Source of the DNA: Chloroflexota bacterium
GTDB lineage: Bacteria > Chloroflexota > Dehalococcoidia > Tepidiformales > Tepidiformaceae
Assembly: GCA_016234445.1 (NCBI GenBank)
Contig: JACRBT010000010.1
Span: 1 to 64,000, forward strand
Direction of reading: 5' to 3'
Length of the DNA stretch: 64,000 bases
Positions 23,986 through 32,410 of the stretch are shown here, piece by piece. The notes under the pieces were generated by a model. It ran no database searches and was not told where the DNA came from. It saw nothing but the letters and a program-made list of their open reading frames with translations. Within the stretch, counting starts at the first letter, position 1. The number at the start of each line of letters is the position of its first letter. The translations under genes and the position numbers were made by a program.

Positions 23986-25014
23986 ATGGCACGACGCGAA
24001 CGAACCACCGCCCTCCCCAAGCACAGGCCCCGCCAGCGCTCCGCCTCGGGCAGGGTGATTGCCGGCTTCCGGATCGAAGACCGTCACATCCGCTACGGGA
24101 TCCTCGGCGCGGCGGCGGCCTTGCTCGTCCTCGTCGTCTCGGTGCTGGCCTGGGGCGTCTATTCGGACAGGTACCGCAAACCGAACGAGACGGTGGTCCA
24201 GGTTGGCGGGCAGGAAGCCTCGCTGCGCTATTTCACCGACCGCCTGCTGGCCTTCGCCCAGGCGAACACGGGCTCCAGCGTCACGCTCATCGAACAGGGC
24301 CTGCTGAACAAGCTCGCCGAAGAGTTCCTCACCATCGAAGTCGCGAGAGGCCGCGGTATCGACCTCTCCGACGACGCCGTCACGCTCGCGATCGCCGACG
24401 ACCTCGGCGTCCCGGTGGGCGGCAGCGGGAGTGCGTTCGACAACCTTTACCGGCAGCGTGTGAAGGCGCTCGCGATGTCGGCGGGCAACTACCGCCGCTT
24501 GATAACGGCCCAGCTGGCCGACAGCAAGCTCCGGGAGCAGCTGCAGGCCGAGCTTACCGACAAGGGCGAGGCGATCACGGTGCGCATGATCGTCGTCGCC
24601 CAGAAGGACCTGGCCGACAAGCTCGTCGAGCGGATCAAGGCTGGCGAGAACATGGGCACGATCGCCCAGACGGAGTCGATCGACTTCGAGACGAAGTCGG
24701 AGGACGGCATTCGCCCGCCGGCCCCGCCGGAGCTCTACCCGCAGGCGATCCGCGACGCGATGGCGGGGAAGGCGGACGGCGAGCTGATCGGGCCGATCCT
24801 CGTCGACGGGAACTACTGGATCCTGCGGGTCGACAAGCGCGACAAGGAGTTCACCTACACCGCCGCCCAGAAGAACGACCTGATCTCGGTGCGGTTTGCG
24901 GCGCTCTTGAAGCAACAGCGGATCGCGACGCCGCCGAAGATCTCGTTCGACTCGAGTGACGCGAAGTGGGCCGAAAGCCACGTCGGCGAGGCGCCCGCTG
25001 TCACCGGGAACTAG
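23986..25014 (+). CDS. PpiC/SurA-type peptidyl-prolyl isomerase, membrane-anchored
   Basis: A 342-residue protein with a basic cytoplasmic N-terminus, one membrane helix near residues 38-60 (ILGAAAALLVLVVSVLAWGV) and an exported part. The SurA-like N-terminal helical domain is followed by a parvulin domain: VRMIVVAQKDLADKLVERIKAGENMGTIAQTES and PILVDGNYWILRVDKRD. It should act as an extracytoplasmic folding catalyst or chaperone. The catalytic parvulin signature is weak, so chaperone activity alone is possible. It follows rpsR by 28 bases and precedes hom by 4 bases. Confidence 0.85.
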   Translation: MARRERTTALPKHRPRQRSASGRVIAGFRIEDRHIRYGILGAAAALLVLVVSVLAWGVYSDRYRKPNETVVQVGGQEASLRYFTDRLLAFAQANTGSSVTLIEQGLLNKLAEEFLTIEVARGRGIDLSDDAVTLAIADDLGVPVGGSGSAFDNLYRQRVKALAMSAGNYRRLITAQLADSKLREQLQAELTDKGEAITVRMIVVAQKDLADKLVERIKAGENMGTIAQTESIDFETKSEDGIRPPAPPELYPQAIRDAMAGKADGELIGPILVDGNYWILRVDKRDKEFTYTAAQKNDLISVRFAALLKQQRIATPPKISFDSSDAKWAESHVGEAPAVTGN

Positions 25015-25018
25015 CCGC

Positions 25019-26359
25019 ATGGCCCGCGAGATCGGCGTCGGACTGATCGGGCTGGGAGTGGTTGGGGGTGGCGTCGCCCGCGCCCTGCTCGAACGGCGTG
25101 ACTACTTCGCCCGCCAGGTGGGCGCGCCGCTGGTGGTGCGCCACGCCGCCGTCCGCGACCTGGCGAAGCCGCGAACGGTGGCGCTCCCTCCCGGCGTCCT
25201 CACCGGAGACGTGGAACAGGTGCTCTCCGACCCGGCCGTGGACATCGTCGTCGAAGTGATCGGCGGGGAAGAGCCGGCGGGGACGTTCATCCGCCGCGCC
25301 CTGGCCGCGGGCAAGCACGTGGTCACCGCGAACAAGGAGCTGATGGCCAAGTCGGGCCCGGAGCTGCTCGCCGACGCGCACGGTCGCGGCCTCGACATCA
25401 TGTTCGAAGCGAGCGTTGGCGGCGGCATCCCGCTGATCGCGCCGCTGCGCCGCGACCTCCTCGCGAACCGGATCACGTCGATCCGGGCGATCATCAACGG
25501 GACGACGAACTACATCCTGACGAGCATGGCCCGGGAAGGCGCGGCGGCCGAGGCGCTCCGCAAGGAAGGGATCGAGCCGGTTGGCAGCGGCGGCTACCAG
25601 GAAGCTCTCGCCGCGGCCCAGCAGCTCGGCTATGCGGAGCCCGACCCCACGAACGACGTGGAAGGCTACGACGCCGCCTACAAGCTCGCGATCATGGCCA
25701 GCCTCGGGTTCCGGACGCGGGTCCGGCCTTCGGCCATCCACGTCGAGGGGATCACGAAGCTGACCGCCCGCGACTTCCAGTACGCCCACGAACTCGGCTA
25801 CGTGATCAAGCTCCTGGCGATCGCCGAGCGCACGGACGGCGGCATCGTCGCCCGCGTCGCGCCCGCGTTCCTTCCCCAGAACGAGCCGCTTGCCCGGGTC
25901 GACGGTGTCTACAACGCGGTCCAGCTCGAAGGCGACCTGACCGGCCAGGTGCTGTTCCAGGGGCGGGGCGCCGGCGCCGAACCGACGAGCTCGGCGGTTG
26001 TCGCCGACCTCCTCGACCTCGCGCACTCGATCGTCCTCGGCAACCGCGAACGCAAGTACTGGGGCCCGGAAGGCGACACGCCGATCCTCGGCGTCGACGC
26101 CCTGGAGACGCGCTACTATGTCCGGGTGCACGTGTCGGACAGCCCCGGCGTCCTCGCGAAGATCGCCCAGACCCTCGGCGACCACGGCGTCAGCATCGCG
26201 GCCGTCAGCCAGAAGGAAGCGGACGCGGACGAGCGCACGGCCGAACTGGTGATCATGACCCACCGCGCCCGGGAAGGGGCGATGCAGGCGGCGATGCGAG
26301 AGATCGCGGGGCTCACGGTTGTGGCCGAGGTCGCGACCTTCCTCCGCGTGGAGGGCTAA
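25019..26359 (+). CDS. hom: Homoserine dehydrogenase with C-terminal ACT domain
   Basis: A 446-residue enzyme starting MAREIGVGLIGLGVVGGGVA (ATG 25019). It reduces aspartate semialdehyde to homoserine with NAD(P)H, a shared step to threonine and methionine. Visible parts are the N-terminal Rossmann GLGVVGGG, KHVVTANKELMAKSG, GGGIPLIAPL and INGTTNYILT, with the catalytic region EPDPTNDVEGYDAAYK. Residues 365-446 form an ACT domain (YYVRVHVSDSPGVLAKIAQTL) for feedback regulation, probably by threonine. thrC follows after one intervening gene. Confidence 0.97.
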   Translation: MAREIGVGLIGLGVVGGGVARALLERRDYFARQVGAPLVVRHAAVRDLAKPRTVALPPGVLTGDVEQVLSDPAVDIVVEVIGGEEPAGTFIRRALAAGKHVVTANKELMAKSGPELLADAHGRGLDIMFEASVGGGIPLIAPLRRDLLANRITSIRAIINGTTNYILTSMAREGAAAEALRKEGIEPVGSGGYQEALAAAQQLGYAEPDPTNDVEGYDAAYKLAIMASLGFRTRVRPSAIHVEGITKLTARDFQYAHELGYVIKLLAIAERTDGGIVARVAPAFLPQNEPLARVDGVYNAVQLEGDLTGQVLFQGRGAGAEPTSSAVVADLLDLAHSIVLGNRERKYWGPEGDTPILGVDALETRYYVRVHVSDSPGVLAKIAQTLGDHGVSIAAVSQKEADADERTAELVIMTHRAREGAMQAAMREIAGLTVVAEVATFLRVEG

Positions 26360-26361
26360 GG

Positions 26362-27372
26362 GTGGCCGGCGAATCGCAGCAGGCCCAGGCTATCAGCGAA
26401 ATCGTCGCCTGGCTGGAACAACAGCTGCGTGAGTCGCGCGAAGAGCAGGCACGTTCGAACGCACTCGTCGACCAGCTGCGCCGTCAGATCCACGGCATGG
26501 CCGAGGAGATCGACGTCGTTCAGCGCGAGATCCGGGCAGTCGAGCCGCGGTTCGTCCCCTTCAAGGGGCTCCCGGAGAAGCTGCGTGGACTGGACGAGGG
26601 CGCCGAGAACATTCGCCAGACGATGGCTTCGAACCGGGCAGAGACCGAGAACGCCCTCCGGCTGATTGGCGCCGAAGCCGAATACGACCGCCACGAGCGC
26701 GCCGAAGCGTTCAAGCGAATCGAGTCTGCGTCCAGCCAGCTCGGGCTCGCCCTTGCCGACGTCGCCCAGGTCCAGCACCAGACCGCGCAGCTGAGCCAGG
26801 TGGTGCAAACGATGCAGGAGCGGCTGCGGGAAATGGAGGCACGGGTCGAGCAGTTCGGCCTTCGCCTCGACCGGACGATCGAAGTCAACCGTGACCTCGA
26901 GACGCGGACCAAGGAGGTCGTGCTGGGCGACCTCGACGATCGGCTGGAGGTGGTCTTTGAACGGCTGCAGGTAGTTGGCGAGATGGTGAAGCGCAACGAG
27001 GACGTGGTCGCCACGATCGCGGCGGAGCGTTCGCTCCGGGAGGAGGTGCTGCACGAGATCTCGGTTTGGCGCGACCAGCACGGCCGGATCGACGGCCGCC
27101 TCGCGACCCTCGAAGAGCTGGGCGAGCGCCTGATCGGCCTTGTGGACAAGGTCCACGGCGAAGTCACCCTCCTGGAAGGCCGCCATTCCGGGCTGGGCGA
27201 ACGCGTCGCCGGGATCCGCAAGGACGTCGCCGAAGTCATCGACCAGGTCCGGGCGGAGTTCGCCAAGTACAACCAGATGACGGAAAAGCAGCGCCGGAAG
27301 CAGATCCAGGTGCTCGAACAAGAGCTGCGGGAGATGAAGTTCCACGCTTTCCGCCCGCCGGAGGAGCCGTGA
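26362..27372 (+). CDS. Coiled-coil protein between hom and thrC
   Basis: A 336-residue protein starting GTG 26362, two bases after the hom stop. Nearly the whole length is heptad-patterned, rich in Glu, Gln and Arg (REEQARSNALVDQLRRQI, RETENALRL). It has no signal peptide, membrane helix or enzymatic motif. It overlaps thrC as GTGA, so it is co-translated with it. It is probably a cytosolic structural or scaffold protein; its link to threonine synthesis may be only positional. I do not recognise a named family. Confidence 0.8.
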   Translation: MAGESQQAQAISEIVAWLEQQLRESREEQARSNALVDQLRRQIHGMAEEIDVVQREIRAVEPRFVPFKGLPEKLRGLDEGAENIRQTMASNRAETENALRLIGAEAEYDRHERAEAFKRIESASSQLGLALADVAQVQHQTAQLSQVVQTMQERLREMEARVEQFGLRLDRTIEVNRDLETRTKEVVLGDLDDRLEVVFERLQVVGEMVKRNEDVVATIAAERSLREEVLHEISVWRDQHGRIDGRLATLEELGERLIGLVDKVHGEVTLLEGRHSGLGERVAGIRKDVAEVIDQVRAEFAKYNQMTEKQRRKQIQVLEQELREMKFHAFRPPEEP

Positions 27373-28430
27373 CGCCGCCACGGGAGCGCGGCGTCCTCCA
27401 TCGCTGGGGCGAGTACCTCCCGATCACCCCGGGGACGCCGATGATCAGCCTCGGCGAAGGCGATACCCCGCTGGTGCGTTCGGTCGCGCTGGAAGCCCTT
27501 TGCGGGCTCGACGAGCTCTGGTTCAAGCTCGAAAGCTGCAACCCCACGGGGTCGTTCAAGGACCGCGGGATGGTGGTTGCGGTGGCGAAGGCGATGGAGG
27601 ACGGGGCGAAGGCCGTGATGTGCGCGAGCACTGGCAACACCAGCGCGAGCGCCGCCGCCTATGCCGCACGATGCGGCCTCACCTGCTTCGTCCTTGTGCC
27701 GGGGGGCAAGGTTGCGGCCGGGAAGATGGCGCAGGCGATCGCCTTTGGGGGCCGCATCCTTGAAGTGGACGGCAACTTCGACGACGCCCTCAACGCCGCG
27801 CGTTCGCTGACGGCGAAGCACCCGGTGGCGCTCGTGAACTCCGTCAACCCGAACCGGATCGCCGGGCAGAAGACGGCCGCCTTCGAGATCTGCGAATCGC
27901 TCGGCGACGCGCCGGACATCCTCGCGATCCCCGTGGGGAACGCCGGCAACATCACCGCCTATTGGCGGGGCTTCTGCGAATGGGCGGAACTGGGCCGCGC
28001 CAGCCGCCACCCGAGGATGCACGGTTTCCAGGCGGCAGGGGCGGCGCCGATCGTCCTCGGGGCGCCAGTGGCCGAGCCGCACACGGTCGCGACCGCCATC
28101 CGCATAGGCAACCCCGCGAGCTGGACCGGGGCGACGGCCGCGCGCGACGAAAGCGGGGGGCTGATCGAAGCCGTGACCGACGACCAGATCCTCGAAGCCT
28201 ATGAGCTGCTGGCCCGGCGGGAAGGCATTTTCGTTGAGCCTGCCAGCGCGGCCAGCGTCGCCGGGCTGCTGAAGCTCGCCCGCGAGGGGCGGGCGCGCGG
28301 TGGCCGGGCCGTTGCGGTCCTCACCGGGAACGGCCTGAAGGATCCGGATACGGCGGTAGCTCGCTACGTCCCCGACATAACCCGCGCCCCGGCGACCGCG
28401 GAAGGCATCGAACGCGCGCTAGGGTGGTAG
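27369..28430 (+). CDS. thrC: Threonine synthase
   Basis: GTG 27369 is chosen for the GTGA overlap with the coiled-coil gene; the 353-residue product begins VTPPRERGVLHRWGEYLPI. It converts O-phosphohomoserine to threonine with pyridoxal phosphate. Visible are the substrate loop SLGEGDTPLVRS, the PLP lysine motif NPTGSFKDRGM, CASTGNTSASAAAYAARCG, the phosphate-binding PVGNAGNI and the C-terminal EPASAASVAG. The length fits the short (class with no long N-terminal domain) bacterial type. It is the terminal gene of the hom unit. Confidence 0.97.
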   Translation: MTPPRERGVLHRWGEYLPITPGTPMISLGEGDTPLVRSVALEALCGLDELWFKLESCNPTGSFKDRGMVVAVAKAMEDGAKAVMCASTGNTSASAAAYAARCGLTCFVLVPGGKVAAGKMAQAIAFGGRILEVDGNFDDALNAARSLTAKHPVALVNSVNPNRIAGQKTAAFEICESLGDAPDILAIPVGNAGNITAYWRGFCEWAELGRASRHPRMHGFQAAGAAPIVLGAPVAEPHTVATAIRIGNPASWTGATAARDESGGLIEAVTDDQILEAYELLARREGIFVEPASAASVAGLLKLAREGRARGGRAVAVLTGNGLKDPDTAVARYVPDITRAPATAEGIERALGW

Positions 28431-28489
28431 CGATGGGCACTCGCCCGGGGCGAGTCCTCGTCAGGACATAACGACAGACTGACACTGAG

Positions 28490-28560
28490 CAAAGAAAAAG
28501 GGCGCGCTGGATGTGTGGAGCGGACACGACATCCAGCGCCGGCCCTGGCTAGTTTTAGCA
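28490..28560. terminator. Strong inverted repeat, probable bidirectional terminator
   Basis: GCGCTGGATGT 28504-28514 pairs with ACATCCAGCGC 28529-28539 across a 14-base loop that itself can close GTG/CAC. On the minus strand the hairpin is followed by GCCCTTTTTCTTT; on the plus strand TAGTTTTAG follows about 12 bases later. It lies 70 bases after thrC. A small RNA is a second possibility. The remaining gap to 28706 shows only the promoter listed next. Confidence 0.6.
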
Positions 28561-28662
28561 TCCGCTCAGAGATTGGTGCAAGCGGAAATACCCTGATATT
28601 TGCACTTTGGCGAAAATCCGCGCTCCCGGCCGGGCCGAGGGGGCGCGAGCCGGGATCCGGCC

Positions 28663-28706
28663 GGTCCGCTTGACCACCCGTGGCGGCGTCATACACTGGG
28701 CATCGC
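28663..28706 (+). promoter_or_regulatory. Promoter of the small membrane protein gene
   Basis: TTGACC (about 28670) and TACACT (28692-28697) are separated by 16 bases, and the ATG follows 9 bases after the -10 box, with no Shine-Dalgarno. This fits a leaderless or nearly leaderless transcript. Confidence 0.5.
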
Positions 28707-29081
28707 ATGAAGCAGATACACCTTCGCCTCGCCCTCGCGGCCGTTGCCGGGCTGATCGCCCTCGGCGCCGTGCCCGCCGCCGCCATGGAAGCCGTGCCTG
28801 AGCCCGTGCCTGTCGTCGCCGGGGTCCGCCCCCAGGAGCACGGCGGCGGCGCCAGCACCGGGTCGGAGCGGGAGGTGGAGTGGCCGCTCATCTGGACGAC
28901 GGTTGGGGTGGCCGGGGGCGCGGTGGTGATGGCCGGCCTCTACCTGGTGAAGCGGCGGCTTGGCGGCTTCCCGGCGAATCCGGCGTGGGTGGCGCCGATC
29001 TCAATCCTCCGGAGCAAGGACTCGCCGGTGGAAGGCGACTACGGGAACGCCCCCGTGGACGCGCACGGCTCGCACCACTAA
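28707..29081 (+). CDS. Small exported protein with signal peptide and one membrane helix
   Basis: A 124-residue protein starting at ATG 28707 (MKQIHLRLALAAVAGLIALGAVPAAAMEAV), a signal peptide with likely cleavage after AAA. A second hydrophobic segment (IWTTVGVAGGAVVMAGLYL, about residues 62-80) anchors it. A basic stretch KRRLGGF follows, then a short soluble tail ending DAHGSHH, whose histidines may bind metal. No family was recognised. The track start (28680) is only nine codons earlier and would weaken the signal peptide. Confidence 0.7.
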   Translation: MKQIHLRLALAAVAGLIALGAVPAAAMEAVPEPVPVVAGVRPQEHGGGASTGSEREVEWPLIWTTVGVAGGAVVMAGLYLVKRRLGGFPANPAWVAPISILRSKDSPVEGDYGNAPVDAHGSHH

Positions 29082-29103
29082 GGCGTTCGGCCGCTGCGAG
29101 GCC

Positions 29104-29152
29104 CCCTCACCCCCCGGCCCCCTCTCCCACTTCGTGAGGAGAGGGGGAGTGA
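29104..29152. repeat. CCTCACCCCCCGG palindrome, copy 3
   Basis: CCCTCACCCCCCGG plus CCCCCTCTCC-cacttcgtga-GGAGAGGGGG, about 20 bases after a plus-strand stop codon. The following stretch to 29335 shows no supported gene; no HicA toxin is recognisable before the HicB-like gene. Confidence 0.85.
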
Positions 29153-29335
29153 GCCGCGTAGCGTGGAACCTCCCAGCGCCAATTTGCTTTGCGAAGTACC
29201 AGGGAGTCCGGCCGCCGACCACGCCTTCGGCCTCGCGACAGATCCTGTCGCTATTGTGGCGTTGCGCTTCCCAAGCGGTACCGCCGATAGTACTGTTGGT
29301 GTGTGCACTCGTGCGCCCTGACTGGCTGAGGACTG

Positions 29336-29824
29336 ATGACCACCCCTACTCGCAAGCCCCTCGCTGAACACCTTGCTGTGCAGTACCCCTTCAACGTGAT
29401 CGCGGACCCGGACGGGGGCTACGTTCTGATCTACCCCGACCTCCCTGGCTGCATGACTCAGGTCGAGACGCTCGAGGAGGTTCCCGGGGCAGCCCAAGAG
29501 ATCCGTCACCTCTGGATCGAAACCCAGTACGAAGACGGTTTCACCATCCCGCTGCCCTCGTACCCGGAGGAGTACAGCGGCAAGTTCAATCTCCGGATTG
29601 CCAAGTCGCTCCACCGGCGGCTGGCCGAGTCGGCGGAACGCGACGGCGTGAGCCTGAACCAGTACGTGATGTCGCTGCTCGACAAGGGGGACGCGCTGGC
29701 CCGGGTGGAGCAGCGCCTCGGGGAGATGGAGCTGCGGCTGACCGGCGGCGACTCTCCACGCGCGACACAGGTTGGCGGCATGCCCGTGGCGCGCCGGAAG
29801 CGCGCAACCCCCGCGACCGTCTAA
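29336..29824 (+). CDS. HicB-like antitoxin (orphan)
   Basis: A 162-residue protein. Residues 15-70 form the degenerate RNase H-like HicB domain: FNVIADPDGGYVLIYPDLPGC, TLEEVPGAAQEIRHLWIE. Residues 85-115 (KFNLRIAKSLHRRLAESAERDGVSLNQYVMSLL) form an RHH DNA-binding domain. A basic tail follows. The usual partner HicA, about 60-80 residues with a dsRBD-like fold, is not found next to it. It may be solitary or regulate in trans. Confidence 0.8.
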   Translation: MTTPTRKPLAEHLAVQYPFNVIADPDGGYVLIYPDLPGCMTQVETLEEVPGAAQEIRHLWIETQYEDGFTIPLPSYPEEYSGKFNLRIAKSLHRRLAESAERDGVSLNQYVMSLLDKGDALARVEQRLGEMELRLTGGDSPRATQVGGMPVARRKRATPATV

Positions 29825-29831
29825 CCGCCCC

Positions 29832-30668
29832 TCACGCCATCGTCGGGTTGCGCAGCTCGAGGAGGTCGTTGGCGCGGCGGGCGATCCCGGCTTTCACTTC
29901 GTCCTGGGCGGGGACGATGTAGAACTGGTTGTCACGGATGCCTTCGTACACCTGGCGGGCCACTTCCGAGGGCGGGTAGCCGGTGGTGACGCCGGCCGCC
30001 AGGTTCGCTTCGAACTGGCGGGCGCCGGCGCCGAAGCGGCCCTCGTCGTCCAGCGCGGCCGGGCGGTTTCGCTTCGACGACATGATGTTGGTGCTGATCA
30101 GCCCCGGGCAAAGGACGGAGACGCCGAGCTTCGCGCCCGTGACCGTGAACTCCTTGTAGAGCGACTCGGAGAGGGCGACGACGCCGTGCTTGGTGACGTC
30201 GTAGATGGACATGAAGGGCGCGGTGGTGAGGCCGGCCATGGAAGCGGTGTTGACGATGTGGCCTTCGTCGCCGCCGGCGAGCATGCGGGGGACGAAGGCG
30301 CGGACGCCATTGATGACGCCCCAGAGGTTGACGCCGATGACCCATTCCCAGTCGGCGAGGGTGTGTTCCCAGGTGAGGCCGATGGTGACGACGCCGGCGT
30401 TGTTGCAGAGGACGTGGGCGGCGCCGAAGGTTTCGTAGACCTTGTCCGCGAGGAGCTCCAGCTGTTCCGGCTTGGAGACGTCGGTGCGGGAGGCAAGGAT
30501 GACGGCGCCCTTGCTCTTCAGGCCCTCGGCGGCGATGGCGAGCGCTTCGGCTTCGACGTCGGCCATGACGACCTTCATGCCTTCGGCGGCGAACCGTTCG
30601 GCCATGGCCAGACCGATCCCGCTGGCGGCGCCTGTGACCACCGCGACCCTGTCCCGGAACTCCTGCAT
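29832..30668 (-). CDS. Short-chain dehydrogenase/reductase
   Basis: A 278-residue classical SDR: cofactor motif VVTGAASGIGLAMAERF, CNNAGVVTIG, catalytic Ser in IVNTASMAG and YDVTKHG (YxxxK). The Asp at the end of beta-2 (VMADVEAEALA) suggests NAD(H) preference. Substrate is unknown; the C-terminal region (ANLAAGVTTGYPPSEVARQVYEGI) is like that of members acting on lipids or polyketides. It is a single gene; a TATCAT -10-like box sits about 40 bases upstream. Confidence 0.92.
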   Translation of the reverse strand: MQEFRDRVAVVTGAASGIGLAMAERFAAEGMKVVMADVEAEALAIAAEGLKSKGAVILASRTDVSKPEQLELLADKVYETFGAAHVLCNNAGVVTIGLTWEHTLADWEWVIGVNLWGVINGVRAFVPRMLAGGDEGHIVNTASMAGLTTAPFMSIYDVTKHGVVALSESLYKEFTVTGAKLGVSVLCPGLISTNIMSSKRNRPAALDDEGRFGAGARQFEANLAAGVTTGYPPSEVARQVYEGIRDNQFYIVPAQDEVKAGIARRANDLLELRNPTMA

Positions 30669-30749
30669 GGTGCCCTCCCGGGCCCCTTCCCGGGGCCGAT
30701 GGCGATGATACCAGCCTGGAGGGAGGAGGAAGGAGGGAGGAGGCTCCGG

Positions 30750-32009
30750 TCAGGCGGCGTTGCCTTTGAGCCGGAGGTTCGGGGCCATGCCCAGGGGGAC
30801 GCGGGTCATCGCCTTTCGGAGACGGTCGGCGAGCTGGGCGGTGTTCTGCGAGGCCTGGCCGCGGACGGCGGCGCGGCGGTCGATCTGGTCCGGGCTGGTG
30901 GCGATCCGAAGGGCGAGGGCCCGGAGGCTCTGGGCTCCGGCGCTCTTGTCCTTGCCGGTCGCGGCGGGGCGGCCGACCTGGGTGCCGTGGCGGAGGTCGT
31001 TGTCGAACTTCACTTCCCAGACCGAGGGCGCGTTGAGCCCGTGGGCGACGTCCATGGCCGTCACGCCGGGGTCGGGCGAGGTGTTGTTGACGATGACGAG
31101 GATGCGTTCTTCGGGGTATTCCTCTTCCTTGAGTAGGTCGAGGAGGAGGGCGGTGTTCTTGATGCTGGTCACTTCGAGGCTGGTGACGATGAAGGCGTGG
31201 TCGGCGAGGGCGAGGGCGGCGGCGACGGTGTCGTTGAAGGCGCCGGGGGTGTCGATGATGACGTGGTCGAACATGGAGGCGGCGGCGTCGACGAGGGCTT
31301 CGAGCTGTTCGGGTTCGACGTGGAGCCAGTCGCCGACGTGCCGGGGGGCGGGCAGCACGTAGGCGCCGGATTCGTGGAGGACGAGGGAGTCTTTGAAGGA
31401 TTCGCGGTCGAGGCTGTCGAGGCCGGAGGCGAGGTCGCCGGCGGTGTAGTCGCCGTGGACGTCGAAGGCGAGGCCGACGTCGCCGAAGTTGGTGTCGAAG
31501 TCGACGATGACGGTGGAGGAGTGGGCTTCGCCGGCGAGGGCCGCAGCGAGGTTGGTGGAGATGGTGGTCTTGCCGATGCCGCCCTTCTGGCCGACAACGG
31601 CGATGACGCGCCCGCGGAGCAGGGGTTCGGCGGGGGCGGCGGCCTTGCGGGTGTGGAGGTTGAGGACGCGGCCAAGTTCGGCGGGAGAGAGGGGCGATTC
31701 GAGCATGAAGCGGGCGCCGGCGCGGACGGCGGCCTGGAAGGCGGCGACGCTGGTGTCGGAGGAATAGGCGACGACGACGCTATCGGGGCAGACGGCGGCG
31801 GCCTGTTCGATGGCCTGGAGTGCGCGCTGGTGGGGCTCTTCAAAGGCGACGAAGACGAAGGCGGGGGCCGCCTCGCGGAGGTGGGCGGTGTTCGCGATGG
31901 TGAAGTCGAGGCCAGTGGCGCCGGAGAGGCCGGCCTGCCGAAGGGCGTCCATCGCCTGTTGGCGCTCGCGGGGGCGGCTATCAATGACGATTGCGGTGGT
32001 CACAGGCAC
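30750..32009 (-). CDS. CpaE/MinD-like ATPase with N-terminal pseudo-receiver domain
   Basis: A 419-residue protein. Residues 1-130 resemble a receiver domain without a clear phosphoacceptor (VIDSRPRERQQAMDALRQAG, FVFVAFEEPH). Residues 135-370 form a ParA/MinD ATPase with deviant Walker A VVGQKGGIGKTTISTNLAAAL and Walker B DHVIIDTPG. Together they match CpaE, which positions Flp/Tad pilus assembly. The last 60 residues are a basic tail. No tad or cpa genes are adjacent, so the target process is open. Two terminator-like hairpins lie upstream. Confidence 0.88.
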   Translation of the reverse strand: MPVTTAIVIDSRPRERQQAMDALRQAGLSGATGLDFTIANTAHLREAAPAFVFVAFEEPHQRALQAIEQAAAVCPDSVVVAYSSDTSVAAFQAAVRAGARFMLESPLSPAELGRVLNLHTRKAAAPAEPLLRGRVIAVVGQKGGIGKTTISTNLAAALAGEAHSSTVIVDFDTNFGDVGLAFDVHGDYTAGDLASGLDSLDRESFKDSLVLHESGAYVLPAPRHVGDWLHVEPEQLEALVDAAASMFDHVIIDTPGAFNDTVAAALALADHAFIVTSLEVTSIKNTALLLDLLKEEEYPEERILVIVNNTSPDPGVTAMDVAHGLNAPSVWEVKFDNDLRHGTQVGRPAATGKDKSAGAQSLRALALRIATSPDQIDRRAAVRGQASQNTAQLADRLRKAMTRVPLGMAPNLRLKGNAA

Positions 32010-32133
32010 TCCCGGCGGCGTGGGGGCCGTTACGCTAGGTATTCGGCAGGAGGGGTGGGGGGCTGTAGGGGGAGGAGGAGCGGAGGACTGAGGGCAAAGG
32101 ACTTAGGACTTGGGCCTGGGTGGAGGTGCGAAA

Positions 32134-32156
32134 CGAAAAAACTTGGGTTGAACCCA
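32134..32156 (-). terminator. Candidate intrinsic terminator (minus strand), TTCAA loop
   Basis: On the minus strand: TGGGTT-c-AACCCA then AGTTTTTTCG. It lies in the 401-base gap upstream of the CpaE-like gene, shares loop and tail with the elements at 4891 and 32199, and is probably one of two tandem terminators after the 32411 gene. Confidence 0.5.
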
Positions 32157-32198
32157 TCAAATGGGGGCGGGACGAAGGGCTGAGGGAGGTGCGAGAAG

Positions 32199-32221
32199 AA
32201 AAAAACACGAGTTGAACTCGT
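32199..32221 (-). terminator. Candidate intrinsic terminator (minus strand), TTCAA loop
   Basis: On the minus strand: ACGAG-TTCAA-CTCGT then GTTTTTTTCTTC, a good stem and U-tract. It lies about 190 bases downstream of the 32411 gene. The rest of the gap (32010-32410) shows only GA/GT-rich repeats of the GGACTTAGGACTTGGG type and no gene. Confidence 0.65.
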
Positions 32222-32410
32222 CTTCCGGGGCGATATCGGGGGGGATTCGAGGGGGTGGGGGCGAGGGAGCGGCGGTCCATGGCGGAATGGTCGCCGGTTG
32301 GGGGTGGGAGGTGGAAGGGGGTGGTGGCAGGGGGTCGCGAACGCTGGCGTAGGACCAGACGAGGTCCTCAACCGGGCGCCCCGGCTTGGCGGCGCGGACG
32401 TCCCTGGGGC

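Noticed and set aside
29156-29335. Search for a HicA toxin before the HicB-like gene
   Set aside because: No frame shows a HicA-like sequence of 60-80 residues.
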